Positions 14,654-23,931 of a stretch of 33,678 bases of DNA are shown here, in pieces; within the stretch, counting starts at the first letter, position 1; every line of letters begins with the position of its first letter. This stretch comes from Fictibacillus arsenicus. Lineage in GTDB: Bacteria; Bacillota; Bacilli; Bacillales; Fictibacillaceae. The stretch covers positions 1 through 33,678 of the forward strand of contig NZ_MQMF01000009.1 of the NCBI RefSeq assembly GCF_001999465.1. Reading direction: 5' to 3'. Made by a program: the position numbers and the translations under genes. The notes beneath the pieces were generated by a model. The model worked only from the letters and a program-made list of their open reading frames with translations. It searched no databases and was not told the DNA's origin.

Positions 14654-15361
14654 TTATTTTTTAAAAAAAGAAAAGAAACCACCTGTTTTACTTTTAGGTT
14701 TTTGTATCGCTTCTTCTAAACGTTTATTAAAGTCATTTTGCAAACGCCACTCTCTTGTTTGTTCTTCACGAATCTTTTGTAGTTCTTGTTGCAGCAGTTC
14801 ACTTTTTTCTTTCTCCTGTTCCAGCAATGATTCGTAATGATTTTTCTGCTGTTCCGTTAGTTTTTCAATTTTTGCATTTGTTTTCTGTGCTGCATTTCCA
14901 ACAGCAGATCCTATAACGTGGTGATCTTGCTGCAGACGGGAAACAGATATCTTAAGCTGCGACATATCGTTAGTCAATTGAACATTCATTTCACGTGCCG
15001 CTGCAAGTTCATTGGCTAACATCATTAAGACTTCTTTTATTTGGTTGGGATCTTGTGGTAAGTTTTCGTATATATCGGGTACCGCTACGTCTGTCGCGTT
15101 AGATTCTTTTAATCTTTCTTTTTGTTGCTGAACAAGGTCCTTCGCTGTATCGTCTAACGGTTTAGCCGTATCGCGCAACGCTATAAGCGATTCAATATCT
15201 GATTGAACAAAAATACGTCTGTCGCCATCTTTCAAGAATTCATATCCGTTCCGCTCCAAAATTTGCCCATACTTTCGGACAGTTGGAGTGGCAATCCCTA
15301 CTTCTTCTGCTACTTCCTTTGAAGAAAATGCCCGTTCATTCGGTTGTATATCACGCCTCAT
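14654..15361 (-). CDS. MerR-type HTH and coiled-coil DNA-binding protein (DUF3967-like)
   Basis: The 235 residues have three parts. Residues about 11-60 form a MerR-like winged helix (FSSKEVAEEVGIATPTVRKYGQ, then GDRRIFVQSDIESL). Residues about 105-220 form a long coiled coil rich in Glu, Gln and Lys, with QTREWRLQNDFNKRLEEAI resembling the short DUF3967 motif. The tail KPKSKTGGFFSFFKK is basic and aromatic. The build recalls RacA, KfrA and plasmid-borne DUF3967 proteins, which bind DNA and can act in segregation or anchoring; sequence alone does not decide. The ATG at 15361 is chosen because AAGGAGGT lies five bases upstream; a GTG at 15379 would put that site inside the gene. Identical palindromes bracket the gene, one over its promoter, which suggests autoregulation. 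Confidence 0.8.
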   Translation of the reverse strand: MRRDIQPNERAFSSKEVAEEVGIATPTVRKYGQILERNGYEFLKDGDRRIFVQSDIESLIALRDTAKPLDDTAKDLVQQQKERLKESNATDVAVPDIYENLPQDPNQIKEVLMMLANELAAAREMNVQLTNDMSQLKISVSRLQQDHHVIGSAVGNAAQKTNAKIEKLTEQQKNHYESLLEQEKEKSELLQQELQKIREEQTREWRLQNDFNKRLEEAIQKPKSKTGGFFSFFKK

Positions 15362-15400
15362 ATCGGACCTCCTTTTCACATTTTTTTCGTATTTACATCT

Positions 15401-15429
15401 ATTATAAGTTATATCGCCCAGCGATACGA
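15401..15429 (-). promoter_or_regulatory. Promoter of the MerR/coiled-coil gene, covered by palindrome 1
   Basis: A perfect TATAAT -10 (15401-15406, minus strand) lies about 40 bases before the start codon. The -35 position reads TCGTAT, a poor match. Palindrome 1 occupies 15412-15426, that is the spacer and part of the -35, so a protein bound there would block or remodel this promoter. Confidence 0.5.
15412..15426. promoter_or_regulatory. Palindrome 1 of the MerR/coiled-coil gene
   Basis: TATCGC-CCA-GCGATA is a perfect 6-bp palindrome with a 3-base centre in the promoter region of the gene at 14654-15361. It differs from palindrome 2 only in the central base. Probable binding site of the gene product (inference). 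Confidence 0.75.
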
Positions 15430-15685
15430 ACCTAAAGGAGCAATAATTCGCTTATAATAGGCATTCGAAGAAATAAAGCTTGTTTTGTGCTTTGGTTCCA
15501 AAATTTATCTAATTATTTAGTAAACTGCCTTTGTGATGTGATACGATCTTTTCATATCGTTTTCCTTTATCCATAAAATAGCTATTTTCTTAGGCATAAG
15601 AGAAAGATATAATAAATAGACAGGGTTCTCCCCTTTAAAATCTGAAAATACGAAACATAATAATAAATACGAAAGAGGTTTTTTT

Positions 15686-16210
15686 GTGAATACTACACTA
15701 TCATCAAGAGCAACGAATAAAACACAAGCATTAGTCATTAATGCACTTTTCGTAGCATTAACTCTTGTAGCTACGATGTTTATCAACTTAAAGCTTCCAA
15801 TAGCAGGCAACGGCGGACTAATTCACCTAGGCAACGTGCCCCTTTTTATAGCTGCATTCGTTTTTGGAAGAAGAACCGGTGCGATTGCAGGTGCATTTGG
15901 AATGGGTATGTTTGATCTAATCTCCGGCTGGACGATTTGGGCTCCGTTTACCTTTATCATCGTTGGTGCAATGGGATATGTAGCTGGTCTTATAGGTGAA
16001 AAGGTTCCGGGGAAAAGAGCCATTGTATACTCGATCGCAGTTATTGCTGCTCTTCTCATCAAAATTGTTGGTTATTACTTCGCTGAAGTGGTCCTTTACG
16101 GTAACTGGATAGCACCATTCGGATCAATTCCTGGGAACGTATTGCAAGTTGTTTTTGCCGGGCTAGTGGTAGTACCGCTTGTGGCACGAATTAAGAAGAG
16201 AATTTTATAA
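15686..16210 (+). CDS. ECF transporter S component (substrate-binding membrane subunit)
   Basis: This 174-residue membrane protein has five or six hydrophobic segments, an N-terminus of NKTQALVINALFVALTLVATM and the family feature of small-residue-rich helices (AFVFGRRTGAIAGAFGMGMFDLI in two halves). Such proteins bind a vitamin or precursor and use a shared EcfT-EcfA module encoded elsewhere. The substrate is not evident; it is not the ThiT, RibU or BioY pattern, and it may be an HmpT-like subunit. No TPP, FMN or preQ1 riboswitch was recognised in the 220 bases upstream. The start is a GTG at 15686 with AGAGG upstream. A terminator follows at once, so it is a single-gene unit. Confidence 0.85.
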   Translation: MNTTLSSRATNKTQALVINALFVALTLVATMFINLKLPIAGNGGLIHLGNVPLFIAAFVFGRRTGAIAGAFGMGMFDLISGWTIWAPFTFIIVGAMGYVAGLIGEKVPGKRAIVYSIAVIAALLIKIVGYYFAEVVLYGNWIAPFGSIPGNVLQVVFAGLVVVPLVARIKKRIL

Positions 16211-16218
16211 GTAAAATA

Positions 16219-16259
16219 AACCTCGTTAAGTCTAAGACTTGACTTGACGGGGTTTTTTC
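16219..16259 (+). terminator. Terminator of the ECF transporter gene
   Basis: CCTCGT (16221-16226) pairs with ACGGGG near 16247-16252, and AAGTC with GACTT inside, followed by TTTTTT on the plus strand. Confidence 0.8.
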
Positions 16260-16333
16260 GTCATTTCGATCCCCTGAAACCTTTTGTAAAGAATGGCGAC
16301 TTACTTTATAAGTTGAATTTTAGAGGTGTAAAA

Positions 16334-16747
16334 ATGAAAAAAGGATTCATCATTCTTTCTTTAATTATTTGTTCGCTCTTGTTTTCAGGTTGTAACCAAG
16401 AAAAAACTTCAGAAGCAGTTGGAGCTGAAAATAAAAAGAACACTCAGGAAACTCAAGAAAAACTTAAAATTACCGGTGAAGTAAACAAGACCTTTTATGA
16501 AGAAAAAGAAATAAAGATCGATCGAGATGCTATACATTCTGCTGAGAAGATACTTGGCATATTAGATGTGGCGAAAAATAATTTTGAAATTAGTCTCATT
16601 GATTCAGATGGCAATAAAGAGACCTATTTTCTTTGGTTAAGAAAAGGTTACAGTGGTGGAATGATTATGAATATCGAGGACACTCATACAGGCTATACCC
16701 TACAGGAAGCCGATGTTGTCAGATTAAAAGAGCTGTTAAATATGTAA
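16334..16747 (+). CDS. Small lipoprotein of unknown function (YhfM-like C-terminus)
   Basis: The 137-residue product has a lipoprotein signal with lipobox LFSGC (Cys20), a Glu/Lys-rich linker to about residue 50, and a compact C-terminal domain. That domain has the pattern YFLWLRKGYSGGMIMNIEDTHTGY then LQEADVVRLKELL in two pieces, resembling the C-terminal domain of B. subtilis YhfM and related lipoproteins. The role is unknown. The ATG at 16334 is preceded by AGAGGTG at good spacing. The frame is open 30 codons upstream, but that part runs through the preceding terminator. A terminator follows. Confidence 0.8.
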   Translation: MKKGFIILSLIICSLLFSGCNQEKTSEAVGAENKKNTQETQEKLKITGEVNKTFYEEKEIKIDRDAIHSAEKILGILDVAKNNFEISLIDSDGNKETYFLWLRKGYSGGMIMNIEDTHTGYTLQEADVVRLKELLNM

Positions 16748-16750
16748 ATC

Positions 16751-16780
16751 GACCTTCTCATTTTTGAGGAGGTCTTTTTC
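16751..16780 (+). terminator. Terminator of the small lipoprotein gene
   Basis: GACCTTCTC and GAGGAGGTC pair (one G-T wobble) across a T-rich loop, followed by TTTTTC on the plus strand. Confidence 0.82.
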
Positions 16781-16888
16781 TACAGAATATCCCCATCTAC
16801 ACTTCGGCTAAATGTTAAAATAAAGAATACCTCAAAGGATGAGAATTTCTGCCTTTAAAATCGCAGCAATGTAGGAGTGTTTGTAAGC

Positions 16889-18070
16889 ATGAACAAAAAA
16901 GATATAGCACAGATCCGAAAGCAATTTAAAAAAGATAATGATCTACTTAAAATCTCCACTATTTTTAACGTCTATATTACTAAGGAATCGAGTGATATTT
17001 ATCATCACGTGAGTCAGCCTTTCGAAATGCTGGATGCCGAGCAACAGGAGCTGTTTCTGAATAACTTTAAGAAATTACTAGGCGGAAATCTAGATGAAAA
17101 GCTCTTTGAATTAAAGTTTCAAAAGAATGCCGATAATAACAGCCAGCTTATTTTGCATCAAGGGATGCTGAGCAGTGATGTGGAAGACTGGAAAGAGCGA
17201 ATGCTCCAAATGGTAGGCAAAATGCTTTTAAACCGACAATACGAAAAGGATATTGTGATCACCTTCATTAAGGGAGAATACTATAAGCCGACAAAGCGCA
17301 AAAATGATGAGGCTGAGATAAGTGAACGAGATGCCGTCTACTCCTTTCCCTTTATTCTGTGCAGCATAAATAATACACAAGAACCGAAAAAAGAACTTCT
17401 CTTTGATTATGTTGAAAAAGAATTCAAGTACAATTTTGTCGTCGATCCTATCATCAACCTGAATGCGCCAATCGGTGGGTTTCTTTTCCCTTGTTTCAGT
17501 GATAATGCAGCCGATGTTAACCACATTCTCTATTCAGCAGGAAAAGTACATGAGCCTGATTATGATTTCATTGAGCAAGTTTTAAATGGCGAAGATATCA
17601 TGACGGCAAAAGACGATAAGATCGTTTTTGAAGAAATCATCAAAGACGTTACAGGAGATCAGTTGAATACATCCACTCTCTCCAATGTGTATGAAGAGAT
17701 TAACCGAATGATTGAGGAAAATGAAGAAGAAGAACATCCTAGATTAGACTCAAAGGACGTTGAACGAGTATTAATGGCGAGCGGTGTTGATGATGTGAGT
17801 CCTGAAAAAGTAGAAACAGCCTTCCAAAAAGTGATTGATGATAATAAATATGAGTTTAAAGCGAGCAGCGTTGTACCGAAGTATAATTCGAAATCTATTA
17901 AAATCAATACAAAAGTAGCTAACATTTCGATTAGTCCACAGGATTTAAGATACGTTAAGCAAGTACATCTTAGCGGTAAACGTTACCTTATGATTGAAGT
18001 GGAAGAAGATACGGTTATTGAAGGGTTTACGATGATTCCAGAGGCTTTTGGTGAAAAAGTAGAGAAATAA
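16889..18070 (+). CDS. DUF4317 family protein of unknown function
   Basis: This 393-residue soluble protein has no signal peptide or membrane segment. It starts MNKKDIAQIRKQFKKDND, characteristic of the DUF4317 family in Firmicutes, whose function is unknown. It is acidic and alpha/beta in composition, with an Asp/Glu-rich stretch around residue 270-290 (EENEEEEHPRLDSKDVERVL) and a C-terminal part beginning near VVPKYNSKSIKINTKV. I use the ATG at 16889, which has AGGAG about 11 bases upstream; a GTG at 16877 is in frame but too close to that site. It is convergent with groEL and shares its terminator. Confidence 0.85.
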   Translation: MNKKDIAQIRKQFKKDNDLLKISTIFNVYITKESSDIYHHVSQPFEMLDAEQQELFLNNFKKLLGGNLDEKLFELKFQKNADNNSQLILHQGMLSSDVEDWKERMLQMVGKMLLNRQYEKDIVITFIKGEYYKPTKRKNDEAEISERDAVYSFPFILCSINNTQEPKKELLFDYVEKEFKYNFVVDPIINLNAPIGGFLFPCFSDNAADVNHILYSAGKVHEPDYDFIEQVLNGEDIMTAKDDKIVFEEIIKDVTGDQLNTSTLSNVYEEINRMIEENEEEEHPRLDSKDVERVLMASGVDDVSPEKVETAFQKVIDDNKYEFKASSVVPKYNSKSIKINTKVANISISPQDLRYVKQVHLSGKRYLMIEVEEDTVIEGFTMIPEAFGEKVEK

Positions 18071-18082
18071 ATATCAAAAGAT

Positions 18083-18132
18083 ACAAAAAAAGCTTCTCAC
18101 AAGTTTGTTCACTTATGAGAAGCTTCTTTTTA
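18083..18132. terminator. Bidirectional terminator between the DUF4317 gene and groEL
   Basis: A 10-bp perfect stem (18090-18099 with 18116-18125) is flanked by A7 on the left and TTTTTATAG on the right, so it works for the plus-strand DUF4317 gene and the minus-strand groEL. Confidence 0.88.
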
Positions 18133-18184
18133 TAGTTTTCTAGGTTAGCAAAATGTTAGCATTTCGCTCTTACCTAGAGGCAGA

Positions 18185-19843
<1,659 letters not shown>

Positions 19844-19914
19844 TTAAAAAGTTAGTGACTTACATTGCTTTTATTTATGTAGCTTCAAAACATTGAAGCT
19901 TCCATTCTCTGAGG

Positions 19915-20199
19915 TTAGCCTACGATCGCTAAAACGTCAGATTCACGAAGAATCAAGTATTCTTTGCCTTGGTACTTCACTTCTGTACCAGCGTATTTAG
20001 AGAAAATAATTGTGTTTCCTTCTGAAACTTCTAAAGAGATACGCTCGCCGTTATCCGTTACACGGCCCGTACCTACAGCAACAACTTTTCCTTCTTGAGG
20101 CTTTTCTTTTGCTGAATCTGGTAATACAATGCCGCTTGCAGTTTTTTCTTCACCTTCTACAAGCTCAATAATAATACGGTCACCTAATGGCTTTAACAA
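19915..20199 (-). CDS. groES: Co-chaperonin GroES (10 kDa subunit)
   Basis: The 94-residue protein forms the seven-membered lid of GroEL. It contains the mobile loop [19 protein letters not shown] and ends [14 protein letters not shown], as in B. subtilis. I start it at a TTG (20197-20199): AAGGAGGG lies nine bases upstream, and the product then begins LLKPLGDR and has the normal 94 residues. A GTG nine bases earlier (20208) is in frame but overlaps the ribosome binding site. It heads the groES-groEL operon. Confidence 0.97.
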   Translation of the reverse strand: MLKPLGDRIIIELVEGEEKTASGIVLPDSAKEKPQEGKVVAVGTGRVTDNGERISLEVSEGNTIIFSKYAGTEVKYQGKEYLILRESDVLAIVG

Positions 20200-20239
20200 G
20201 TGAAACACCCTCCTTAAATAGTTAAAAAAATTTTTCTTA

Positions 20240-20266
20240 TTAGCACTCTTTGTTGGTGAGTGCTAA
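20240..20266 (-). promoter_or_regulatory. CIRCE operator (HrcA site)
   Basis: A perfect inverted repeat TTAGCACTC-N9-GAGTGCTAA sits between the groES promoter and start codon. It is the universal binding site for the heat-shock repressor HrcA. Confidence 0.99.
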
Positions 20267-20277
20267 CTCCATTTCTA

Positions 20278-20306
20278 ATAATAAATAAAACTTTAAAACT
20301 TTGCAA
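20278..20306 (-). promoter_or_regulatory. SigA promoter of groES-groEL
   Basis: TTGCAA (20301-20306) and TATTAT (20278-20283) on the minus strand are 17 bp apart, just upstream of CIRCE. Confidence 0.85.
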
Positions 20307-20438
20307 GCAGGAAATATGAAAAAGTTCTCAAAATCGATATCCTCGCGAGCCATGCCTATTCTATGTTAAAATGGGTTAGCATATATAGAGTAGTACTAAG
20401 CAATAGTATTCGGGTGAGGAATTAAAGGAGAACTTAAT

Positions 20439-21152
20439 TTGAAGAAAAAATACTGGTGGATCATCTTTATATACATACTAATGCAATTCTCGGGATATCT
20501 CGGAATTCCTCTATTAAATGAACTTGGTGTTCCCGACAATCAATTGTTCGGAATGTGGGGCACAATAAGTTTTGTAGCCGCTCTATTCATAATCCTTTAC
20601 ATGCTTATTCCTGAGATGAAAAGCCGGCATCGCGATGCTGAACGGGTTTCAAAAGGTTCTGCTGTTATGTGGTCGATCATCGGTATTTTTATGGCGTATG
20701 CCGCTCAAATTATTGCCAGCCTTATTGAGATAAAAGTATTTGGAATCCAGCCTGGTTCTGAAAACACAGAGATGCTTGTTGAAATTGTAAAAGATGTACA
20801 ATATTTTATGATTGTAACGGCCATTGTCGGACCGATATTAGAAGAGATAATTTTCCGAAAGATCATTTTCGGATCACTTCATAAACGATTTAATTTCTTT
20901 ATTTCTGCTTTGATCAGTTCTCTTATTTTTGCTGCTGTTCATGCGGACTTTACACATCTATTAATATACACAGCAATGGGCTTTACCTTTGCATATCTGT
21001 ACGTTCGGACGAAAAGACTCATTGTCCCGATCGCCGCACACGTCGCAATGAATACACTCGTATTAATTGTCCAGATATTCCTTGCTGATAAGATCAAGGA
21101 AATGGAAAAACAGCTAGAAACAGCGCAATTGATTTTTGGAGGACTGCTATGA
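20439..21152 (+). CDS. ydiL: CPBP-family intramembrane metalloprotease (YdiL type)
   Basis: This 237-residue membrane protein of the CAAX protease/bacteriocin-processing family has about seven hydrophobic segments. The catalytic motifs are complete: Glu135-Glu136 with Arg140 (EEIIFR), His168 in FAAVHAD and His201 with Asn205 in HVAMN. The target is unknown; relatives cleave membrane-embedded peptides or act in envelope stress or bacteriocin immunity. The start is a TTG at 20439 with AAAGGAGA upstream. Its stop overlaps the start of ydiK (ATGA). The pair lies divergent from groES, as in B. subtilis. Confidence 0.9.
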   Translation: MKKKYWWIIFIYILMQFSGYLGIPLLNELGVPDNQLFGMWGTISFVAALFIILYMLIPEMKSRHRDAERVSKGSAVMWSIIGIFMAYAAQIIASLIEIKVFGIQPGSENTEMLVEIVKDVQYFMIVTAIVGPILEEIIFRKIIFGSLHKRFNFFISALISSLIFAAVHADFTHLLIYTAMGFTFAYLYVRTKRLIVPIAAHVAMNTLVLIVQIFLADKIKEMEKQLETAQLIFGGLL

Positions 21153-21352
21153 AGACATCACCTTTGTTTATGGCATTTTTATATTTAGGAATCGGAGTCG
21201 TCTTTACGTACTTAGCGGTTCATTATGCTAGTGAGTACGGAATGACAAGCTTCTGGACAATCATCACAATGGTTGTCGCAACATTCGATTTCGCAAATGC
21301 TATCAGGTATTTCGCGTTGAATAATCACTTGAAGAGAAAACGAAAGAAATAG
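21149..21352 (+). CDS. ydiK: Small membrane protein YdiK (DUF4305)
   Basis: The 67-residue protein has two hydrophobic segments (about 6-25 and 32-55) and a very basic end (LKRKRKK), matching the DUF4305/YdiK family of unknown role. The ATG overlaps the ydiL stop by four bases, and a terminator follows, so the two form an operon. Confidence 0.85.
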   Translation: MKTSPLFMAFLYLGIGVVFTYLAVHYASEYGMTSFWTIITMVVATFDFANAIRYFALNNHLKRKRKK

Positions 21353-21356
21353 ATGC

Positions 21357-21390
21357 AAAACTGCCCTTCCTGGGGCAGTTTTTCTTTTTG
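21357..21390 (+). terminator. Terminator of ydiL-ydiK
   Basis: AACTGCCC (21359-21366) pairs with GGGCAGTT (21373-21380), followed by TTTCTTTTTG on the plus strand. Confidence 0.85.
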
Positions 21391-21412
21391 TTTATGGATG
21401 AATGGATCATTC

Positions 21413-21524
21413 GCGTGAAAGCTTTATTGTTGGGCGTGGAATGGAGCTTAGTTGGCGTGAAACAGGGGTGATTGTGCGTGAAACTAACACTTCCTGGCGT
21501 GAAAATACAGATTTTCTGCGTGAA
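21413..21524 (+). repeat. Six-unit periodic array, exact 21-bp period
   Basis: GCGTGAA (once GCGTGGAA) starts at 21413, 21434, 21455, 21476, 21497 and 21518, always 21 bp apart, with unrelated 13-14 base spacers. It lies between the ydiK and tatC terminators. Read as protein it gives RE plus five variable residues, but there is no ribosome binding site for that frame. Confidence 0.85.
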
Positions 21525-21560
21525 CGTGTAATAATTATAAGAACACATACTGTAAAATCT

Positions 21561-21600
21561 CCAGAAAGAGGGCTCCCAATCCGGGAACCCTCTTTTCTTT
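21561..21600. terminator. Bidirectional terminator after tatC
   Basis: AAGAGGG-C-TCCC pairs with GGGA-A-CCCTCTT between 21566 and 21594. The minus strand continues with TTTCTGG and the plus strand with TTCTTTT, so it mainly serves tatC but may work both ways. Confidence 0.75.
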
Positions 21601-22382
21601 TATTCGTTATATGCAGATTCAACTTCAGCTTCTTTCTCTTTCACAAGAGCTTCCACTTCGGCTTTCATCCGTTTTTTGTATGCGGTTCTGGATATGATTA
21701 TGCTAATCTCATAAAGAAGTATTAACGGAAAAGTAACCATTAAATGAGACATTAGTTCTGGCGGAGTTATGAATCCGGCTATAACTAGAATCCCGAAGTA
21801 AGCGACTTTCCTAATTCTCTTTAAGTAGTCTGGTGTAACAATTCCTAATCTTGTCAGGAACATGATCAGCACCGGGAACTGAAACAGCAGTCCAAACGGC
21901 AATGTGATGTTAAATAAAAATGAGAAATATTCCTGGATCCCATATTCTCCTTCAACACTAAGCGCAGTCGCAACATTGCCCATAAAACTTACGACAAACG
22001 GAAAGAGAATAAAATACGAGAATGCCAATCCCGTTAAGAATAGTAAAAAGGCAATTGGGATATACATCAGTGTTACTTTTCGTTCATTTTCGTAAAGGCC
22101 CGGGCTGATAAACGCCCAGAGCTGATATAAAACTACAGGAGCTGCTAATACACAGCCGATAAAAAATGCGAAGGTCATATAGACATTCAATGGGTCTGTT
22201 AAATGAAATGCGTTCATCTGAATATCTTTAGCGATTGGATCACTTTGCAAATACACGATCACATGCTTAGCTAAGAAAAATCCAACGATAAGAAAAACAA
22301 AGAAAGCTATTAGTGCCCACATGATGCGTTTTCTTAACTCACCAACGTGGTCGTATAACGTCATACTTTTTTCAGAGTTCAT
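21600..22382 (-). CDS. tatC: Sec-independent (Tat) translocase subunit TatC
   Basis: This 260-residue membrane protein is the receptor for twin-arginine signal peptides and the core of the Tat channel that exports folded proteins. Six hydrophobic segments are visible. Conserved features include the N-terminal LYDHVGELRKRI, the PLNVYMTF loop, QLWAFISPGLYENER and the FGLLFQFPVL segment. The charged C-terminal tail (KEKEAEVESAYNE) is cytoplasmic. The ATG at 22382 has AAGGA upstream and lies 12 bases after tatA. In Bacillus the TatAy/TatCy-type pair is encoded here, in the same order as ydiI-ydiJ. Confidence 0.96.
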   Translation of the reverse strand: MNSEKSMTLYDHVGELRKRIMWALIAFFVFLIVGFFLAKHVIVYLQSDPIAKDIQMNAFHLTDPLNVYMTFAFFIGCVLAAPVVLYQLWAFISPGLYENERKVTLMYIPIAFLLFLTGLAFSYFILFPFVVSFMGNVATALSVEGEYGIQEYFSFLFNITLPFGLLFQFPVLIMFLTRLGIVTPDYLKRIRKVAYFGILVIAGFITPPELMSHLMVTFPLILLYEISIIISRTAYKKRMKAEVEALVKEKEAEVESAYNE

Positions 22383-22394
22383 AGAAAAACATCC

Positions 22395-22577
22395 TTACTT
22401 CTTCGGTTCTTCGCTTTCTTTTTTGTTATTATCATCGTCGTCCATAATGCCTTTTGTTGCATGCTTGAACTCGCGAAGCGTCTTCCCTGCTGCTTTTCCT
22501 AATTCAGGCAGCTTCTTTGGTCCAAACATAACTAAAGCTACAAGTCCAATAACTGCAATACTTCCTGGTCCTAACAT
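22395..22577 (-). CDS. tatA: Tat translocase pore subunit TatA
   Basis: The 60-residue protein has one N-terminal membrane helix (IAVIGLVALVMF), the FGPKKLPELG hinge and amphipathic helix that define TatA/TatE proteins, and an acidic then basic tail. It multimerises to form the Tat pore with TatC. The ATG at 22577 is preceded by AAAGGAGG. It sits 13 bases after rex and 12 before tatC, in one operon. Confidence 0.96.
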   Translation of the reverse strand: MLGPGSIAVIGLVALVMFGPKKLPELGKAAGKTLREFKHATKGIMDDDDNNKKESEEPKK

Positions 22578-22590
22578 TGTACTTCCTCCT

Positions 22591-23226
22591 TTAAGAGTAA
22601 TTTTTCATAAAATAAACAAGTGACTGCAATTCTACGGCTAAATCGATATGATGTACGCGAATTTCTGAAGATACGGTTAATCGTGCTGGCGTAAAGTTCA
22701 AGATGCCTTTAACTCCCGCTCTTTCCAGCTGATCTGCGATCGGCTGGGCTGCGCCAACAGGTACAGTAAGAATAGCAACGTCAATTCCCCGTTTCTGTAG
22801 TTCACTTTCAATATCGTTCGTATGGTAGATAGGAACGCCCGCAATCTCGGTACCGATTTTGGATTCGTCTACGTCGAATGCGACTTCTATTTTTGTATTA
22901 TTGTTTTTTGTAAAATTGTAATGTAAAAAAGCCGTGCCTAAATTACCTACTCCAATCAAACCAACCGTTGTTGTTTCATCCTGATTAAGGGTTTTGCTGA
23001 AGAATGAGAGCAAGTAGTTAACATTGTAGCCATAACCCTTTTTCCCTAACGCTCCGAAATAAGAAAAATCTCTTCGTATCGTAGCAGAATCTACTTTTAC
23101 AGCCTCACTTAATTCAGCAGAGGATACCCTTTGCTTTCCTGAGGACGATAGATTTTTAAGAAACCGGTAATACAATGGCAGCCTTTTCGCTGTAGCATGC
23201 GGTATTTTTAGCTGATCTTGGTTCAT
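22591..23226 (-). CDS. rex: Redox-sensing transcriptional repressor Rex
   Basis: This 211-residue DNA-binding repressor senses the NADH/NAD ratio and controls fermentation and respiration genes. The N-terminal winged helix ([26 protein letters not shown] in two parts) and the Rossmann fold ([15 protein letters not shown]) are clear, followed by a C-terminal helix swapped between subunits. It starts at the ATG at 23226, with GGAGGG upstream, giving [20 protein letters not shown], as in homologues; a start five codons earlier overlaps that site. It ends about four residues earlier than the B. subtilis protein. It lies between moaC and tatA. No Rex operator was recognised nearby. Confidence 0.97.
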   Translation of the reverse strand: MNQDQLKIPHATAKRLPLYYRFLKNLSSSGKQRVSSAELSEAVKVDSATIRRDFSYFGALGKKGYGYNVNYLLSFFSKTLNQDETTTVGLIGVGNLGTAFLHYNFTKNNNTKIEVAFDVDESKIGTEIAGVPIYHTNDIESELQKRGIDVAILTVPVGAAQPIADQLERAGVKGILNFTPARLTVSSEIRVHHIDLAVELQSLVYFMKNYS

Positions 23227-23270
23227 GTATTGGCCCTCCATATTCAGAAAGCTTATCTTTTCCTATTGTA

Positions 23271-23774
23271 TCATACTTTGTCAGGGCTTGATGAGCGTAC
23301 AAAATCCCCATTCTTTCCGCCTGTTTTTGAGACGAGATATGTAGGACCGATGATCATTCCTTTATCGGCTGCTTTACACATATCATATACGGTTAAAGCT
23401 GCAGCAGATGCTGCAGTGAGTGCTTCCATTTCTACTCCCGTACTTCCTTTTGTTCTTACTTCAGCTTGTATGTTTAATTTGTATCCTTCTTCACTTTCAT
23501 TGTCCCATTGAAAGGAAAGATCAACTCCGGTTAATGAGAGCGGGTGGCACATTGGAATCCAGTCAGATGTCTTTTTTGCAGCCATGATGCCAGCAATTTG
23601 AGCCACTGCGAGAACGTCCCCTTTTTTGAACTTGTTATCTTTAATCTTAAGGAAGACTTCTTCAGATACGGTTATCCCGCTGACCGCGATAGCAGTACGG
23701 TATGATGTTTCTTTTTCTGAAATATCAACCATTCTGGCACGGCCTTCTTCGTTAAAATGGGTTAACTCTTTCAT
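23271..23774 (-). CDS. moaC: Cyclic pyranopterin monophosphate synthase MoaC
   Basis: This 167-residue enzyme of molybdenum cofactor synthesis converts the MoaA product into cyclic pyranopterin monophosphate. It has [18 protein letters not shown] in halves at the N-terminus, [13 protein letters not shown] and the active-site region [24 protein letters not shown] ending in DKGM. The true start is the ATG at 23774 with GAGGAGGGG upstream; 37 upstream in-frame codons run over the promoter and are non-coding. It is the first gene of the moaC-rex-tatA-tatC set. Confidence 0.97.
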   Translation of the reverse strand: MKELTHFNEEGRARMVDISEKETSYRTAIAVSGITVSEEVFLKIKDNKFKKGDVLAVAQIAGIMAAKKTSDWIPMCHPLSLTGVDLSFQWDNESEEGYKLNIQAEVRTKGSTGVEMEALTAASAAALTVYDMCKAADKGMIIGPTYLVSKTGGKNGDFVRSSSPDKV

Positions 23775-23820
23775 AAAACCCCTCCTCAAGTTGAATATAC
23801 ACGAAACCGCTTTTATTGTC

Positions 23821-23848
23821 GTTATATTCTTCCATGTAAATATTGCAA
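23821..23848 (-). promoter_or_regulatory. Candidate promoter of moaC
   Basis: TTGCAA (23843-23848) and TATAAC (23821-23826) on the minus strand are 16 bp apart, about 45 bases before the moaC start. Confidence 0.55.
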
Positions 23849-23931
23849 AATGTTGAACATTCCCTTTGTTGGCGTGAATCCCCAAACTGCGCTAAACTAC
23901 TAATAGATAGGGTTATGATTGTTATTTAAAG

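Noticed and set aside
15148-15186. Extra copies of the TATCGC palindrome inside the coiled-coil gene (TATCGTCTAACG and TATCGCGCAACGCTATA)
   Set aside because: The half-sites are mismatched or wrongly spaced, and the sequence is coding; not strong enough to list as operators.
14654-15361. Calling the HTH/coiled-coil gene racA
   Set aside because: The layout is RacA-like, but the HTH sequence and tail resemble DUF3967 proteins more, so no symbol is given.
15625-15670. Possible preQ1 riboswitch before the ECF transporter gene (CAGGG, TTCT, CCCCTTTAAAA)
   Set aside because: The loop is too short, and the conserved tail does not match the class; the transporter is also not a recognisable QueT.
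21413-21524. CRISPR array
   Set aside because: The repeated core is only 7-8 bases with 13-14 base spacers, with no cas genes; this is not the CRISPR size range.
21402-21725. 107-residue plus-strand frame through the 21-bp array
   Set aside because: No ribosome binding site, and it runs through the terminator and into the antisense strand of tatC; the regularity is better explained as a DNA array.
23872-23878. Single GCGTGAA upstream of moaC as part of the 21-bp array class
   Set aside because: One 7-base copy is expected by chance.
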